NCBI GenBank assembly: GCA_002786065.1
Contig: NHNY01000007.1
Span: forward strand, 558,001 to 622,000
Direction: 5' to 3'
Origin: Microcyclospora pomicola
Taxonomy: Eukaryota > Ascomycota > Dothideomycetes > Capnodiales
Length of the DNA stretch: 64,000 bases
Under the pieces are notes generated by a model that made no database searches, had not been told where the DNA came from, and saw only the letters and a program-made list of their open reading frames with translations. The translations under genes and the position numbers were made by a program. Positions 12,345-23,584 of the stretch are shown here, one piece after another. Numbering within the stretch: position 1 is the stretch's first letter; each line of letters starts with the position of its first letter.

Positions 12345-13548
12345 TCACCAATACTCGCCATACTGCCCCAACACCGTCTCGGCGCGCAGCTCGCCATGCG
12401 CATCGTTCAGCTTGTCGAAGTGGCCGGCAATCTCCAGCCCGCGGACGCGCTCGCGCTCCATGTCCTCCCACGTCCACTCGTCGCCCGTGCTGTTGCTGGT
12501 GCTGTCGTCGCCCGTCGCGCCTGCAACGCTGCGCAGCTTCTCCGCGACCTGTTCGGCGTGCGGCGGCGCGGTGACGGCTTCGGTGCCCGCAGGCGTCCAG
12601 GGCGAGCTGGCGCTGTCGCGCTCCTGCTCGGCGCGCGGCGGGTATCCGACACCCTCGGGCCGCGGGGGCAGCAGGCGGGAGCGCTCGAGGACGATCTCGG
12701 GGTTGATGGTCAGGCGGCCCTTTTTGAAGACGTAGCGGGAGATGCTGGTGGCGTAGATGTGCTTGGCGATATCGGCGTCGGTCTGCGCGACGTGGCCGGG
12801 GCGGCGCGCGCTCTTCTTCCACGGCTGCAGCACGTAGCGCTCCGGCTTAATGGTGCCTTTCTTCACGATGTGCGAGACGATGTAGACCCATTTGCGGTCC
12901 CAGCTGAGGATGCGCGTGAAGACGTCGAAGGCCTGCAGCGGGGGGATCTCGCGCTGGAAGAAGCAGCTGACGGCACCGAGGGCGACGAAGTACTGGCCTT
13001 TGGCCTGCTTGGCCGTCGCGGGGAGCCCGTCCTCGTCGCCGCGGTTGAGGCGCGCGAGCCCCGTGCGGATCAGGGCGCCGACGTAGTGCGCGCGCGCGAC
13101 GTCGAGGTCCGCGAAGTAGGTCGAGTTGGACTTGTGCAGGTTGTAGTCGGTGTCGTAAGGGGTGTTGTAGGAGGAGGTTATCATGGGCGCGAAGAGGTAG
13201 CGCGGTTCTTGCGTGGTGGGTTGGAAGTAGATCTGGTAGATGATGCCGCGGAAGACTCGAAGCTGGGAAGGAAGGTAATATCAGTGTTATGTTCTCGTCT
13301 TGACCGTACCATTCCCATTCCCATCTCCCCAAAGACTTGGTTGTACTCACATGCCACATCCCCGGCAGGTTCTTAAAGTTCAACAACGCCCATCCCACCG
13401 CTGCAATCTTCCACATATTCCTTGATATTGACTGTCCGAGCAGTTTATCCAACACCTGCCGCACAGCAGGGATGTTCATCAACGCTGCAATCGCCGCCGC
13501 AACCGTGACCGAGCCGGCCACGAAGGGCAACCGCGTGGCGCCAGACAT
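12345..13548 (-). CDS. Thioesterase-like (hotdog, THEM6-type) membrane protein, 2 exons
   Basis: Exons 13548-13351 and 13262-12345, 88-nt intron, 371 aa. The N-terminus carries one or two hydrophobic helices (residues 8-28 and about 43-58), then a soluble region with NSTYFADLDVARAHYVGAL. This resembles the 4-hydroxybenzoyl-CoA thioesterase-like motif of THEM6/UPF0670 proteins, in which an Asp sits in a nest-like segment. Fungal relatives are often labelled as capsule polysaccharide biosynthesis proteins without proof. The last 120 residues are low-complexity (Pro, Glu, Ser, Thr) and probably disordered. The start is the first ATG (MSGATRLPF). Enzymatic activity is an inference; the fold call rests on a short motif. 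Confidence 0.7.
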
Positions 13549-14280
13549 GCTGAATGGGTAGTTCTCGACTGAACCAGGCAAAGACTGAAGAGTAATCCGA
13601 CAGGGCTAGAAAAGGGTATCGTGAATCGCTTGGCGGGAGGAGGTAGGAATGGAGATGTTTGCGAATGATCTGCACCGAAGCGCAATGCTGTTGGCAAGCG
13701 ATGGAACGACTATTATGAGGAACAGAAGAATAAAGACAAGACCTTGGAGAGACAGAAGAGATCGATATTTGTCGCTAACATACAGACCTAAGGAAAATGT
13801 GCTATACGGACAGCCTATGGTGAAGCCATTGCGTGAGGTGGTTTCGTACGTACGGTTAAAGAGACATTACCGGGGTCGTTCGGAGGATCGCCGAGGCTGG
13901 ACGGAATTGATGCCGCAGTGCTTCTCTGTGCTACATGTATGTGGTCAATGTCGACATCATGTATGAATTGACGGGTTCACGAAATGGAGATAGGTTCCTG
14001 CCGTGTGCAGCACTCTGCAGTACGCGTCAGACCGAATTGCTGCCATAAGCCTGCGAGTTTCAGTAAGAGCTGAGCTGTCATGCAGCGTAGAGCACTTCTG
14101 GAGAATCACGTTCAGAGATCACGACACAAACGCGAGCACGGAGGATCTGATTTTGCAGGCAGTTGATTTGCTCTAAGTACATAGACTACCGCGAATCCAT
14201 GCTCGTTCTAGCTTTCGCATGACTGCTCAGCTATCTCGTGTCCATCATATTCGACTATTTGACTGACAGCTCAAGCGCAT
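13549..14280. other. Intergenic spacer
   Basis: Promoter of the thioesterase-like gene and 3' flank of the GAPDH gene, both on the minus strand. No gene, repeat or RNA seen. Confidence 0.5.
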
Positions 14281-15578
<1,298 letters not shown>

Positions 15579-16765
15579 GTTTGCTTTTCTGAGTATGTGG
15601 TTTGGATGTGGAGCTGTACAGAGAGCAATGTCAGTACCGCTGCTGATGATGTTCGAGAAGCTGCACAACGATAGCAAAGGGGCTCCGTACTTATTCAGAT
15701 GATGGTGAGAGAGGAAGAGTGATGATGAGGCAAAGGAGATTGTTTTGTTATGAGAGAAGAAAACCTAAGCGTTGAGAGCAGGGCGAAGGTGGGGGGGCAA
15801 GACTCGAGGCGGGGCAGTTCGGTGCGCCGCAAGCGGAAGAACCCTCAACTCGCAGACACAACATCACTGACGTCGAGCTAATCACGGGTGCCCGACTCGA
15901 CGACAACTGCACGTCACGGACACGATCGCGCCGCCATGTCTTTCATTCCATCCTAACCAATCTCATCGCTGTTATCGGTTTGTCCGCTTGGCGGCAGCGC
16001 CAGCTTACCATGTTGGTGTGCGCAGCGTAGAGACTAGTAGAAACAGAATCGCGTGCTCTCTCCAGACGACTCCGGTTCTTTGCCGTTGGCCTGCCGAGAT
16101 CCCTCGATGACCCGGCTGATTTTGTTAGCATCTCAAACTTATCGGCGAAGGCAGGAAGCCTGTTTCGTTCTACTTCACGTCACGAATTGAGATGTTGAGA
16201 TCGTTACAAAGGAACCAAGATTGTTAGATGGCATACCTATGTATGCTGGGGCGACCTAGCTTGCTACGGCGGCACAGTCGGCCCGAAGCTACAAGGACGG
16301 GTGAAATAAGCAAGCTGCATGTATGAGATCGGAGGATGCTTATCATGATGAATGGTAGGTATGCAAACTATCTCATGTGTCCATACAGTCGTTGCATAAT
16401 GTCTTTGCTTCGTGCGAGATGTTGCAGTCGTAGAAGCAGTCTTGCTGTCTCGATGTTGCCCCTTCACGTCCGCAGCAACAAACTTAAAATTGACTCCATG
16501 TGTCCATGCCGTTATCATGTAGCGTTGCCTTTGTGCGGTACGCTGCAATAACAAAAGCATCCTCGAAAACGGAATAAAACCGTTTCCTTCTCGCGCACAA
16601 AAGCAGGTTCTGAAGTCAACGGCATGTGGTTACGCAATCGTCACATAATGTCCTTCTGTGCGGAACGTCGCGATGACTGAAGCATCCTTGGTGATTCAAA
16701 TATTTCCAGCTTCGTGCCCACATGAGCCCGTCGAAAAGCTCAAAGCTCTCATCGGCTGAGCAACA
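15579..16765. other. Intergenic region, GAPDH promoter
   Basis: Contains the GAPDH promoter, its pyrimidine-rich tract (about 15700-15770, minus strand) and the 3' flank of the next minus-strand gene. No other gene is supported. Confidence 0.5.
15614..15690 (-). other. Probable 5'-UTR intron of the GAPDH gene
   Basis: On the minus strand, a GTACGG donor at 15690, a TACTGAC branch-like word and a CTGTACAG acceptor at 15614 bound 77 nt, 35 nt before the GAPDH ATG. The DNA before the donor is a pyrimidine-rich (CT) tract typical of strong fungal promoters. Splicing is inferred. Confidence 0.5.
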
Positions 16766-18745
16766 TCAGACAGGTTCTCCATCCTCCACTGTCTCCTCCT
16801 CTTCGACCATGGGGTGATCTTCCTCAAACATGGCGTGATCGTCGACCATAGGGTGGTCCTCATCAACTGCGCTCTGCTCATGGGTCTCGACAGGGTCTAG
16901 CACAAATGATTCGTCGCTCGTACCCTCATCGGGCGCAGCCATGTGAGTATCGGACTGAGTCTTGTCATCAAATGCTCCGTGAACCTCCATTTCAGCCTCT
17001 GCTAACATATCCGCCTGTTTCTTCGTATCCAAGCTGACTAATGGTCTGCGGACTTTGTTCATATCAGGCTGGAATGGGCCCGTGGATGTCGCCGAAGTGG
17101 CAGCATCTATACCGGTATGGGATGCGTAGTGAAGGGAGGAAGGTCTCAGGTCAGAAGGTCCCACCTCGCATGCCCTCCAGCCACGGTACCATCCAATTTC
17201 ACGTTCAAAGTCCTCTGGCTTGAAGTTGGTCCTCTCTTGCCGCACCTATCACTGTCAGCATCAATACTTCAACCGCACGGACCATATACCTACAGTACGC
17301 GCCGGGTCCCAGGCTGACCTCTGCCCAATGCTCGATAGCAGAACTGGGCTCACCTCAGACGGGATCATGGGCGGTATGGCCAACTTCGGCATCTGCGGGA
17401 AGCGTTGCTGCTGCACGTGGTTGCGAGCATCATACGGTATCGATCTGGTCGGCGCGGATAAAGTAGGCATCTGTTGAAAGTGTTGCTGCTGCACGTGGTT
17501 GAGATCATTGCTCGATAAGGAGTTGGTCGGTACAGCCAAAATGGGCATCTGTGAAAACCACTGCTGCTGTACTTGGTTGAGAGCATTGCTCGGTATGGAG
17601 TTGGTCGGCCCAGACAAAGTAGGCATCTGCGGAGAGCGTTGCTGCTGCGCGTTGTGGAGAGCATCACTCGGCAGATTGTTCATTGGCGACAAGGGGCGGG
17701 GAGCTGCAGGATGGACCACGTCTGTGTTGTATTGGTTGTCATGCACGTAGCTGCAGAAAGGTGAGACGCACTCTAAGCCAGCAAGACACCGCTAGTACCT
17801 GCACACCAAAGACTTCGTAGAACAACTGCCGCATGTGAGATGACCATCGCATTGGAGCGAAGGGTCGCCGGCGCAATTCTCGCAAACAGGCGTTGATCGA
17901 CGAGGTTGCGGAAGAACAAGGCCCTTCTGACGCTGATCAACCCTGGTCGGGGGCTTGTCCATGGACATGATCCGTAGCTTCGTCTCGTCACGCGTAGTAT
18001 CATGTGCAAAACATGGTGCAGGCTCATTGGCTTTATCGACCTGTTTATCCTTGGTTTTCTTCCTAGGACGGCCAGCATCATCGGCGTGCTTTACCTTGAT
18101 TTTCTTTATAGGACGGCCAGCATTATCGGCGTGTTTTACCTTGGTCTTCTTCATAGGACGACCAGCATCATCACCGGATGTTGCTCCTTCACGACGAGGG
18201 TCAATGTCGAGTTGTGGACCGCCATTGCGTGAGCCGGCCGCTCGCTCGGCAGCCAGCTTGTCAGCGGCGAGTTTCTCATTCGTAGCCTTGATCAGTTTGG
18301 CTAGTTTTTTTTCCAAACGGGCGATTTCCACCTGCTTCTGCTGATTTGCAGTGTGCAGCCTCATAATTTCTGCATCCTTTGCATCAAGAAGGTTCGCAGC
18401 ATCCTCTCCGCCAGCAAGGTCTCGAATCTGTCTTCGCAACCTCACCCCGACTGTCTCTGCAGGGGGTTCATGATACACCACAATCTTGCATACGCAGCCG
18501 CCGCCGACCGTTTCAGTAGGATGATTTAACTTACAATCTTGTTCCTTGATCTTTAGTGCTTCGCACAGCACTCCGATTTCGGCTTGTTGCTCGCCGACGA
18601 GCTCGCACAGTCGGTGGACGTTGACTTTGACTGGATCCAGAGGATCCAGTCCGTCCACTGCGGCGTTTATGTGGACGAGTAACTCGTCCACATCTTCCAA
18701 GCGCTCGCTATTGAGGGACTCGGGGCTGGATGGTGGTGATGCCAT
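16766..18745 (-). CDS. Repeat-rich putative nuclear protein with Cys6 cluster, 3 exons
   Basis: Exons 18745-17799, 17750-17294 and 17245-16766, 627 aa, two 48-nt introns. Not recognised as a named family. In order it shows an acidic N-terminus; a coiled coil at about 120-175 (AEIMRLHTANQQKQVEIARL and following); three 15-residue basic repeats with an AT-hook-like GRP core (DAGRPMKKTKVKHAD type); a cysteine module C-x2-C-x7-C-x5-C-x2-C-x6-C at about 285-315 (VCENC ... CGSC ... VC), close to a Zn2Cys6 cluster but lacking its basic residues; four 26-residue QQQ/QMP repeats; and an acidic tail with repeated EDHPMV. The last Cys is fixed by splicing (LVC|SYVHD). DNA or chromatin binding is inferred. 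The start is the first ATG of the frame. The C-terminal part after intron 2 is less certain. Confidence 0.7.
17345..17656 (-). repeat. Coding tandem repeat, 78 bp x 4
   Basis: Four copies of a 26-residue unit built on QQQ-x4-QMP-x-L-x3-PT-x-S-I/L-P/S, inside exon 2 of the Cys6 protein. The fourth copy is shorter. Confidence 0.85.
18040..18174 (-). repeat. Coding tandem repeat, 45 bp x 3 (basic GRP units)
   Basis: Three copies of a 15-residue unit, (D/N)AGRPxKKxKxKxxD, within exon 1 of the same gene. The copies differ mostly by single bases. Confidence 0.85.
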
Positions 18746-19060
18746 CCTCACAGTGTGAGGATGGAGTATGGTGTGTTGCGGAGACGGTAATGTCAACGCA
18801 ATGGAGGTTGTGGTTGTGATGGTCTTGAAGATGTAATGGTGTCAAGACGTGATGGTGTAGGTGGTAGAATGTAATGGTGATAAAGACGTGGTGGTGGTGG
18901 TGGTGGTGAAGATGTGATGGTGAAGACGTGACGCGAAGTGGCGCGAGCGTGATGTTGTGAACGTGAACTTTACAATACTTCACATGTGACCGTGCGTGCC
19001 ACTGCTCTCTGCCTGTTCCACGCGAATCCTCACCTTCACCACCGAGCGGCCAACCACATC
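18746..19060. repeat. GGT/GATGGTG-rich spacer
   Basis: Promoter region of the Cys6 gene and 3' flank of the eIF2D gene. The plus strand holds a (TGG)6-7 run at about 18889-18908 and repeated GATGGTG and AAGACGTG words from 18830 to 18930: simple, G/T-biased DNA. Confidence 0.7.
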
Positions 19061-20995
19061 CTATCTCTTCTTCTTCGTTTTGTCGACCACTTCTACCCAT
19101 TTTGGGTTAATGCCCCTTCTTCCCAGGGCCTTCATGACCGCATCCTTCTGAGGCCCCTGAACCATAACTTCCAGCACTTCCTTCTCATGCTTCTTTGCTC
19201 CACCAGCCAAGGCTTCGACGCTGGTGCTACCTGCGCAGACCTTCCTCAGCTCGTCGGCAAGCAATTGAGGATGCACAAAGTACACCTCCAGATTCGACAC
19301 CTTGGTCACAGTCTTGTTACCTCCTCGAGTCTCAAGCGTGATAAGCACTTTCGGTGGCGAGCCGGCTTTCGCCTTGACGCTCGCAGGGTCAGTGTCGTTG
19401 CGAATGATTGCGTATGATGTTGCCAGAGCTTGAAACACACGATCGATCAGGCCATTGCGCGAGACAGCGCCTTTGGCTATCACCTCCTTATCGAGGTTGG
19501 CGGAACCATCGAAAACGGCGTTGCCAAGCACAGGATCAAGCTTTACCATACGCTTATCCATCTCGGAAAGAAGATTCTCCTTCTCGATGAATGCCGTGAT
19601 CACTTCGCGTACTTCTGAGTGCTTGAATATCTGCTTGCCGCCGAGCGAGTCTGCGAACAGTGGCGAGAGCTTCGATGTTGGCCGATAGAGGGACAAGACC
19701 TGCAACCTTTGTCCCACTGCATCATCTCCTGTATCACCCTGCTCGGTACCTTTGTCGCCACGGCTCTGAGCTGCACCAGAATTTGCTTCTTGCTTCGATA
19801 GGCGATATGGCTTGAAGTTTATCACTGCCTGGCCATTAAAGTCCACATCCAGTATGACGACCTCGTCCTTCGTATCCTTGCTCTTCACGATCTTCTCCTT
19901 ATCAAGGCTTTTGACGAACTTCTTTAAACTCTTCCAACTCGTCTTCTTGATCTGTAATTGCTGACTTTGAGCGGAAGTAGATGCTGGAAGGAAAGGCTGG
20001 ATGAGGTTCGACATGATGTATGATTGCGTAAGAGGAAACACTAAGCCATGTTTCGGTCCTGGTTGAGAAGTTCTGTGGTGATGCAGGCCATACAAGAAAG
20101 CCGATCGGAAGGCATCATCGATCTCCTTTTGTGTCAGGGGCTTCGCATCGGACTCCGATGTATCAACGACCTCGGCGAGCGAGTCGCTGTATCTTCCGTT
20201 GGTGCTGCTCCCCTCACCATGGTTGTCTTGCAATGCCACGCCTCCATCCTCTTCACCATCTTCAATTTCAAGACTAGCCGTCTGCTCAACCAGGCCCCTT
20301 TGTTCAAGCGACTTGACCCAGCCCTCAATTTGCTCTGGCGGTTGCAGCCCAGCCTTCCCACCTATTGAGTATGACCACAACTCGTCCCCGACCCAGTGCA
20401 TGCTTTCTACAGCATGTCCCTTGGCACCTTGAACCTTCTCCAATGCCGAGACATCAATCTCGCACACCCCTACAGCCACCGGCACGCTGGGATGGTCTGT
20501 ACTCGCGATCCCCACCACCGCCCCTTGCCTCGCCCGGGATGGAAACGGCGGACCTCCAGCCAAGCCAGGTGTCATGAGATCTGCTCCGCCCTGGATCTTC
20601 TTCACGACAATCTCCGGCGTATGCAGCAAGGCCACTAGATCCGGATTGCGCCAGAGCGTGTACACGGACGGGAACATCCTCTTCTCGATCTCGAACCACA
20701 AGACTCGAGCGTCTCCGCCATCATGGCTGCCAATGTACACTGTGCCTGAAGCGGTCTTGAGCTCTGGACCGTGAGTCGTCGTGAACCGCGCCGACTGGAC
20801 ATTATCTGGGAGAAGCGAATTTCGAAGCGTCGAATGTGCAGCGGTTGCTTCAGCTTTTTGCTCGGTGGTCTGCTCCTCGGCCGATGTGGAGTGCGCCTCG
20901 AGTCCGTAATGAGAGATGATCTGATCAGCGAGTTTCCGGCGATCTGAGGAGCGGAGGGGACTGGCTGGTTTGATGGTGGGTTTCTTTTTGAACAT
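19061..20995 (-). CDS. TMA64: Translation initiation factor eIF2D / Tma64 (ligatin family)
   Basis: Intronless, 644 aa. eIF2D delivers initiator tRNA in a GTP-independent way and helps recycle 40S subunits after termination. The N-terminal motif MFKKKPTIKPASPLRSSDRRKLADQI is typical. A PUA domain spans roughly 95-190 (MFPSVYTLWRNPDLVALLHTP; GADLMTPGLAGGPPFPSRARQG). A central acidic linker is followed by a SWIB/MDM2-like region near 440-500 and a SUI1 domain at about 545-635 (TRGGNKTVTKVSNLEVY; VMKALGRRGINPKWVEV). Length and domain order match yeast Tma64 and human eIF2D. The start is the first ATG. Confidence 0.93.
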   Translation of the reverse strand: MFKKKPTIKPASPLRSSDRRKLADQIISHYGLEAHSTSAEEQTTEQKAEATAAHSTLRNSLLPDNVQSARFTTTHGPELKTASGTVYIGSHDGGDARVLWFEIEKRMFPSVYTLWRNPDLVALLHTPEIVVKKIQGGADLMTPGLAGGPPFPSRARQGAVVGIASTDHPSVPVAVGVCEIDVSALEKVQGAKGHAVESMHWVGDELWSYSIGGKAGLQPPEQIEGWVKSLEQRGLVEQTASLEIEDGEEDGGVALQDNHGEGSSTNGRYSDSLAEVVDTSESDAKPLTQKEIDDAFRSAFLYGLHHHRTSQPGPKHGLVFPLTQSYIMSNLIQPFLPASTSAQSQQLQIKKTSWKSLKKFVKSLDKEKIVKSKDTKDEVVILDVDFNGQAVINFKPYRLSKQEANSGAAQSRGDKGTEQGDTGDDAVGQRLQVLSLYRPTSKLSPLFADSLGGKQIFKHSEVREVITAFIEKENLLSEMDKRMVKLDPVLGNAVFDGSANLDKEVIAKGAVSRNGLIDRVFQALATSYAIIRNDTDPASVKAKAGSPPKVLITLETRGGNKTVTKVSNLEVYFVHPQLLADELRKVCAGSTSVEALAGGAKKHEKEVLEVMVQGPQKDAVMKALGRRGINPKWVEVVDKTKKKR

Positions 20996-21987
20996 CGTTG
21001 CGAACGTCTAGGCCTAGGTCGAGGAAGAGGTAATGCAAGGGAGGGAATGTAGAGTACATGAAGGGAATGCTGCTGTTCGACAGTCTTAAATACATGCCGG
21101 CTATATACCTTACGCTGTGTATGTGCATGTGCACCGCATGTGGGACCTGAAAGTGTGACGTCGGATATAACTTCTGGCACGTGCCGATCGCGCTCCCATG
21201 GCCACATGCATGCTTTGTACCTTAATAGGTACCTTTCAGCTCGATGCGGTACGTGGGTTTGCAGAGTGTAACATTTCGCCGCTCGTGAGGTTGACGACTC
21301 CGCACCTAACTGATTAGTATGGACAGGAGCTTATCATGTTCGACGCTCAATCGAAGATCCATGGCGAACCCAGCAATCTGCTAGGCAGAGCGGCGTGGCC
21401 CGATGTGAAATGCGCGTCGAGACATGCATGTACATTCAAGTACAGGCATATGGTCTGTCGATGTTAGTGTCGCATGACGCCTCGTGAAACGTGCAACGAG
21501 TCTGTAATCACGGATCCCTTTGTAGAACGCTGCTGGCTGATGTCCCGTCCGGCTGCATGAAAGTACCGTAAGGTAGGCAACGAAACTGGTGAGAGGCACA
21601 TGTTTGTTCGAAGACACGTGCTGTACTGAACAACCCGTGCTTTGGACATGCAATTGATACACGTAGACGCTTCGCACGCTTCTCGGAAGTACGATGCTAG
21701 TAAGACCTCCGCAGACTGGAGCAACCGTGGGCTTACAGGTCAGACCGATCAGGGGGTCTGAAAACGCTGGGAAGCCGGAACCTGAAAGCTGACTGAATGT
21801 TGATAGTCTTTGTACAAGTGGTGGGCACCCAAGTTCTACAGAGCATAAGGTACAGAGTTCAAGGCCCAACACTTTCCGCCAGATCTACTGTCAACGCAAG
21901 GAAATGATGCTTCCCGGAAACACACCTTCACTCCTAGCGTTCCGCTTCTCACTATATGCTTCCCGTCTCGAACTGCGTAACCCGTCT
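20996..21987. other. Intergenic region
   Basis: Promoter of the eIF2D gene and 3' flank of the cox5 gene, both on the minus strand. Only short chance frames; no repeat seen. Confidence 0.5.
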
Positions 21988-22768
21988 TTAATCCTTTTGT
22001 GGTGGGCCGGGCTTGCTCTGTACCATGCCCACGCCATCGTAACCCTCGCTTGATACACCAGTGATAGGCTCGACGTTCTTCTCCTACAAGTGCCAGATAT
22101 GTTAGCAAGCTATTCGGCATTTCGGGCCTGTACGGATGTTTTATGCCAGCGCCGGCATGATCGCTGGGATGCAGTGTACGTACCTTCAAGTACTCGTTGG
22201 AAGCCTCCTGCCACTCCTTGGTCATGGTCTTTGGTGGTCCGCGGGCGAAAGAACGTGTGACGCCAAAGATAACAGCCGCAGCACCCACACCGATCAAGGT
22301 GTACAAGAAGATCTTGGTGTTCTCGCCTGGTGGTGGAAGGGCGCGAGGGCCATGGGGGCCAAATGCAATCCAGTAGGCTGGGGAGGAATCACGTTAGCAC
22401 ATTGTCTCGTGTCATGACCAGTCGCGTGCTTGGGCAATGTCCTCTTCTCCAGCTGTTCACTCGCATCTCAAATGTGCGCTCCCATAGCCCGGATTACCCG
22501 GGAAATAATGGTCCAACTGAGACATACCGGCCTTCTTCTCCTGCAGCGTCAACTCATTCCAGTCCGTCTTCATGCGATCCCGCAGCGCCATCCACAGATC
22601 GGCCTGCTCCTGAGGCGGCATGGCGTCCCATCGCTTCTCAATGTTCGCCAGAGTAGGGTTGCTGATGGCGTGCGCGTGTCTTGCCTGCACAAGAGGTGCG
22701 ATTGTGCGTGTGGCCGACACCCGGGAGGTGGTAGGGAGAGCCCTGAGCAAGGGCGTGGTGCGCATCAT
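21988..22768 (-). CDS. COX5: Cytochrome c oxidase subunit Cox5 (COX IV family), 3 exons
   Basis: Nuclear-encoded inner-membrane subunit of respiratory complex IV. Exons 22768-22528, 22377-22184 and 22083-21988, 176 aa, introns 150 and 100 nt. The N-terminus is a basic mitochondrial presequence (MMRTTPLLRALPTTSRVSAT). The core shows WDAMPPQEQADLWMALRDRM, WNELTLQEKKAAYWIAFGP, a single membrane helix (FLYTLIGVGAAAVIFGV) and the family end TMTKEWQEASNEYLKEKN. The second intron splits the gene exactly after EYLK, and the short last exon adds 31 residues. Length fits fungal homologues. Confidence 0.94.
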
Positions 22769-23584
22769 TATGCCGGTGGAAGAGAGCGGAGAGGGAGAGG
22801 CGGAACGACGTCGATAGACGAGACAGGAGGTCTCAACGTGAAGGTGGTGACCGGGCCTGACAGGCGAGTGATGTGTGGTGATCTCGAGAGGCTTGCCGTT
22901 TCAATGGCTTGATGGTGCAGCAACAGCAAAAGCTGTCAAGCTTCAGGGAAGATTCCGGAGCGAGCGGCTGGTTCCGCTTACATCACCAGCCTGTTCATTC
23001 GCTTGATCGGCAGAAGGCAGCTCTTCGTATGGTGACCGCCACGAAACTTCATTTGTCCGATTCCTCTCATGCTGCAGATGTAGCACTCCGGAGCGAAATG
23101 TTATATGACTGCTGAATTTGTATTGTCGATGTAGTCCTTACCCAAGAACATTCAGAGCCTACAATAAGAGCCGAGGTGCAAGCTCGCGCGAAAGCTACCT
23201 CATATTATTCTCAGGTAGAGCTGTACTAATAAGACTAGAACATCAGTCTGTCGCCTCAATGCCTAGTCTCCGTATAGGTAGATTACGGGGTGTACAAACA
23301 GTACAAGCTGAGAGAAAGTTACGAGACGACAATGCAATGCATGTTACGCAAAGAAGACTTATTCAGGGTAGCTGCTGGTGCTGCTTCATATCATGAATTC
23401 GTTACGCCGAAGCCAACACTTCTTACGCGATGAAGTATGCCCAGAAGTTGGTCATAGAGCAAGTCTTGTTGGATTGAATACCAGAAGACCTATGTGTGGA
23501 ATAGGCTGACTCGGTCTTCATACTCAGGTCTAGAGAGCACTTGGCACCCATCATTCGATCACATTCACTAGATTGGCACAGAAC
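22769..23584. other. Intergenic region
   Basis: Promoter of the cox5 gene and 3' flank of the HET-domain gene. No supported feature. Confidence 0.5.

Noticed and set aside
12330-13376. 348-codon plus-strand frame opposite the thioesterase-like gene
   Set aside because: Antisense shadow in GC-rich coding DNA; the minus strand has the family motif and a clean intron.
15579-16765. Small frames upstream of GAPDH as genes
   Set aside because: Short, no splice support, and located in the promoter with pyrimidine-rich DNA.
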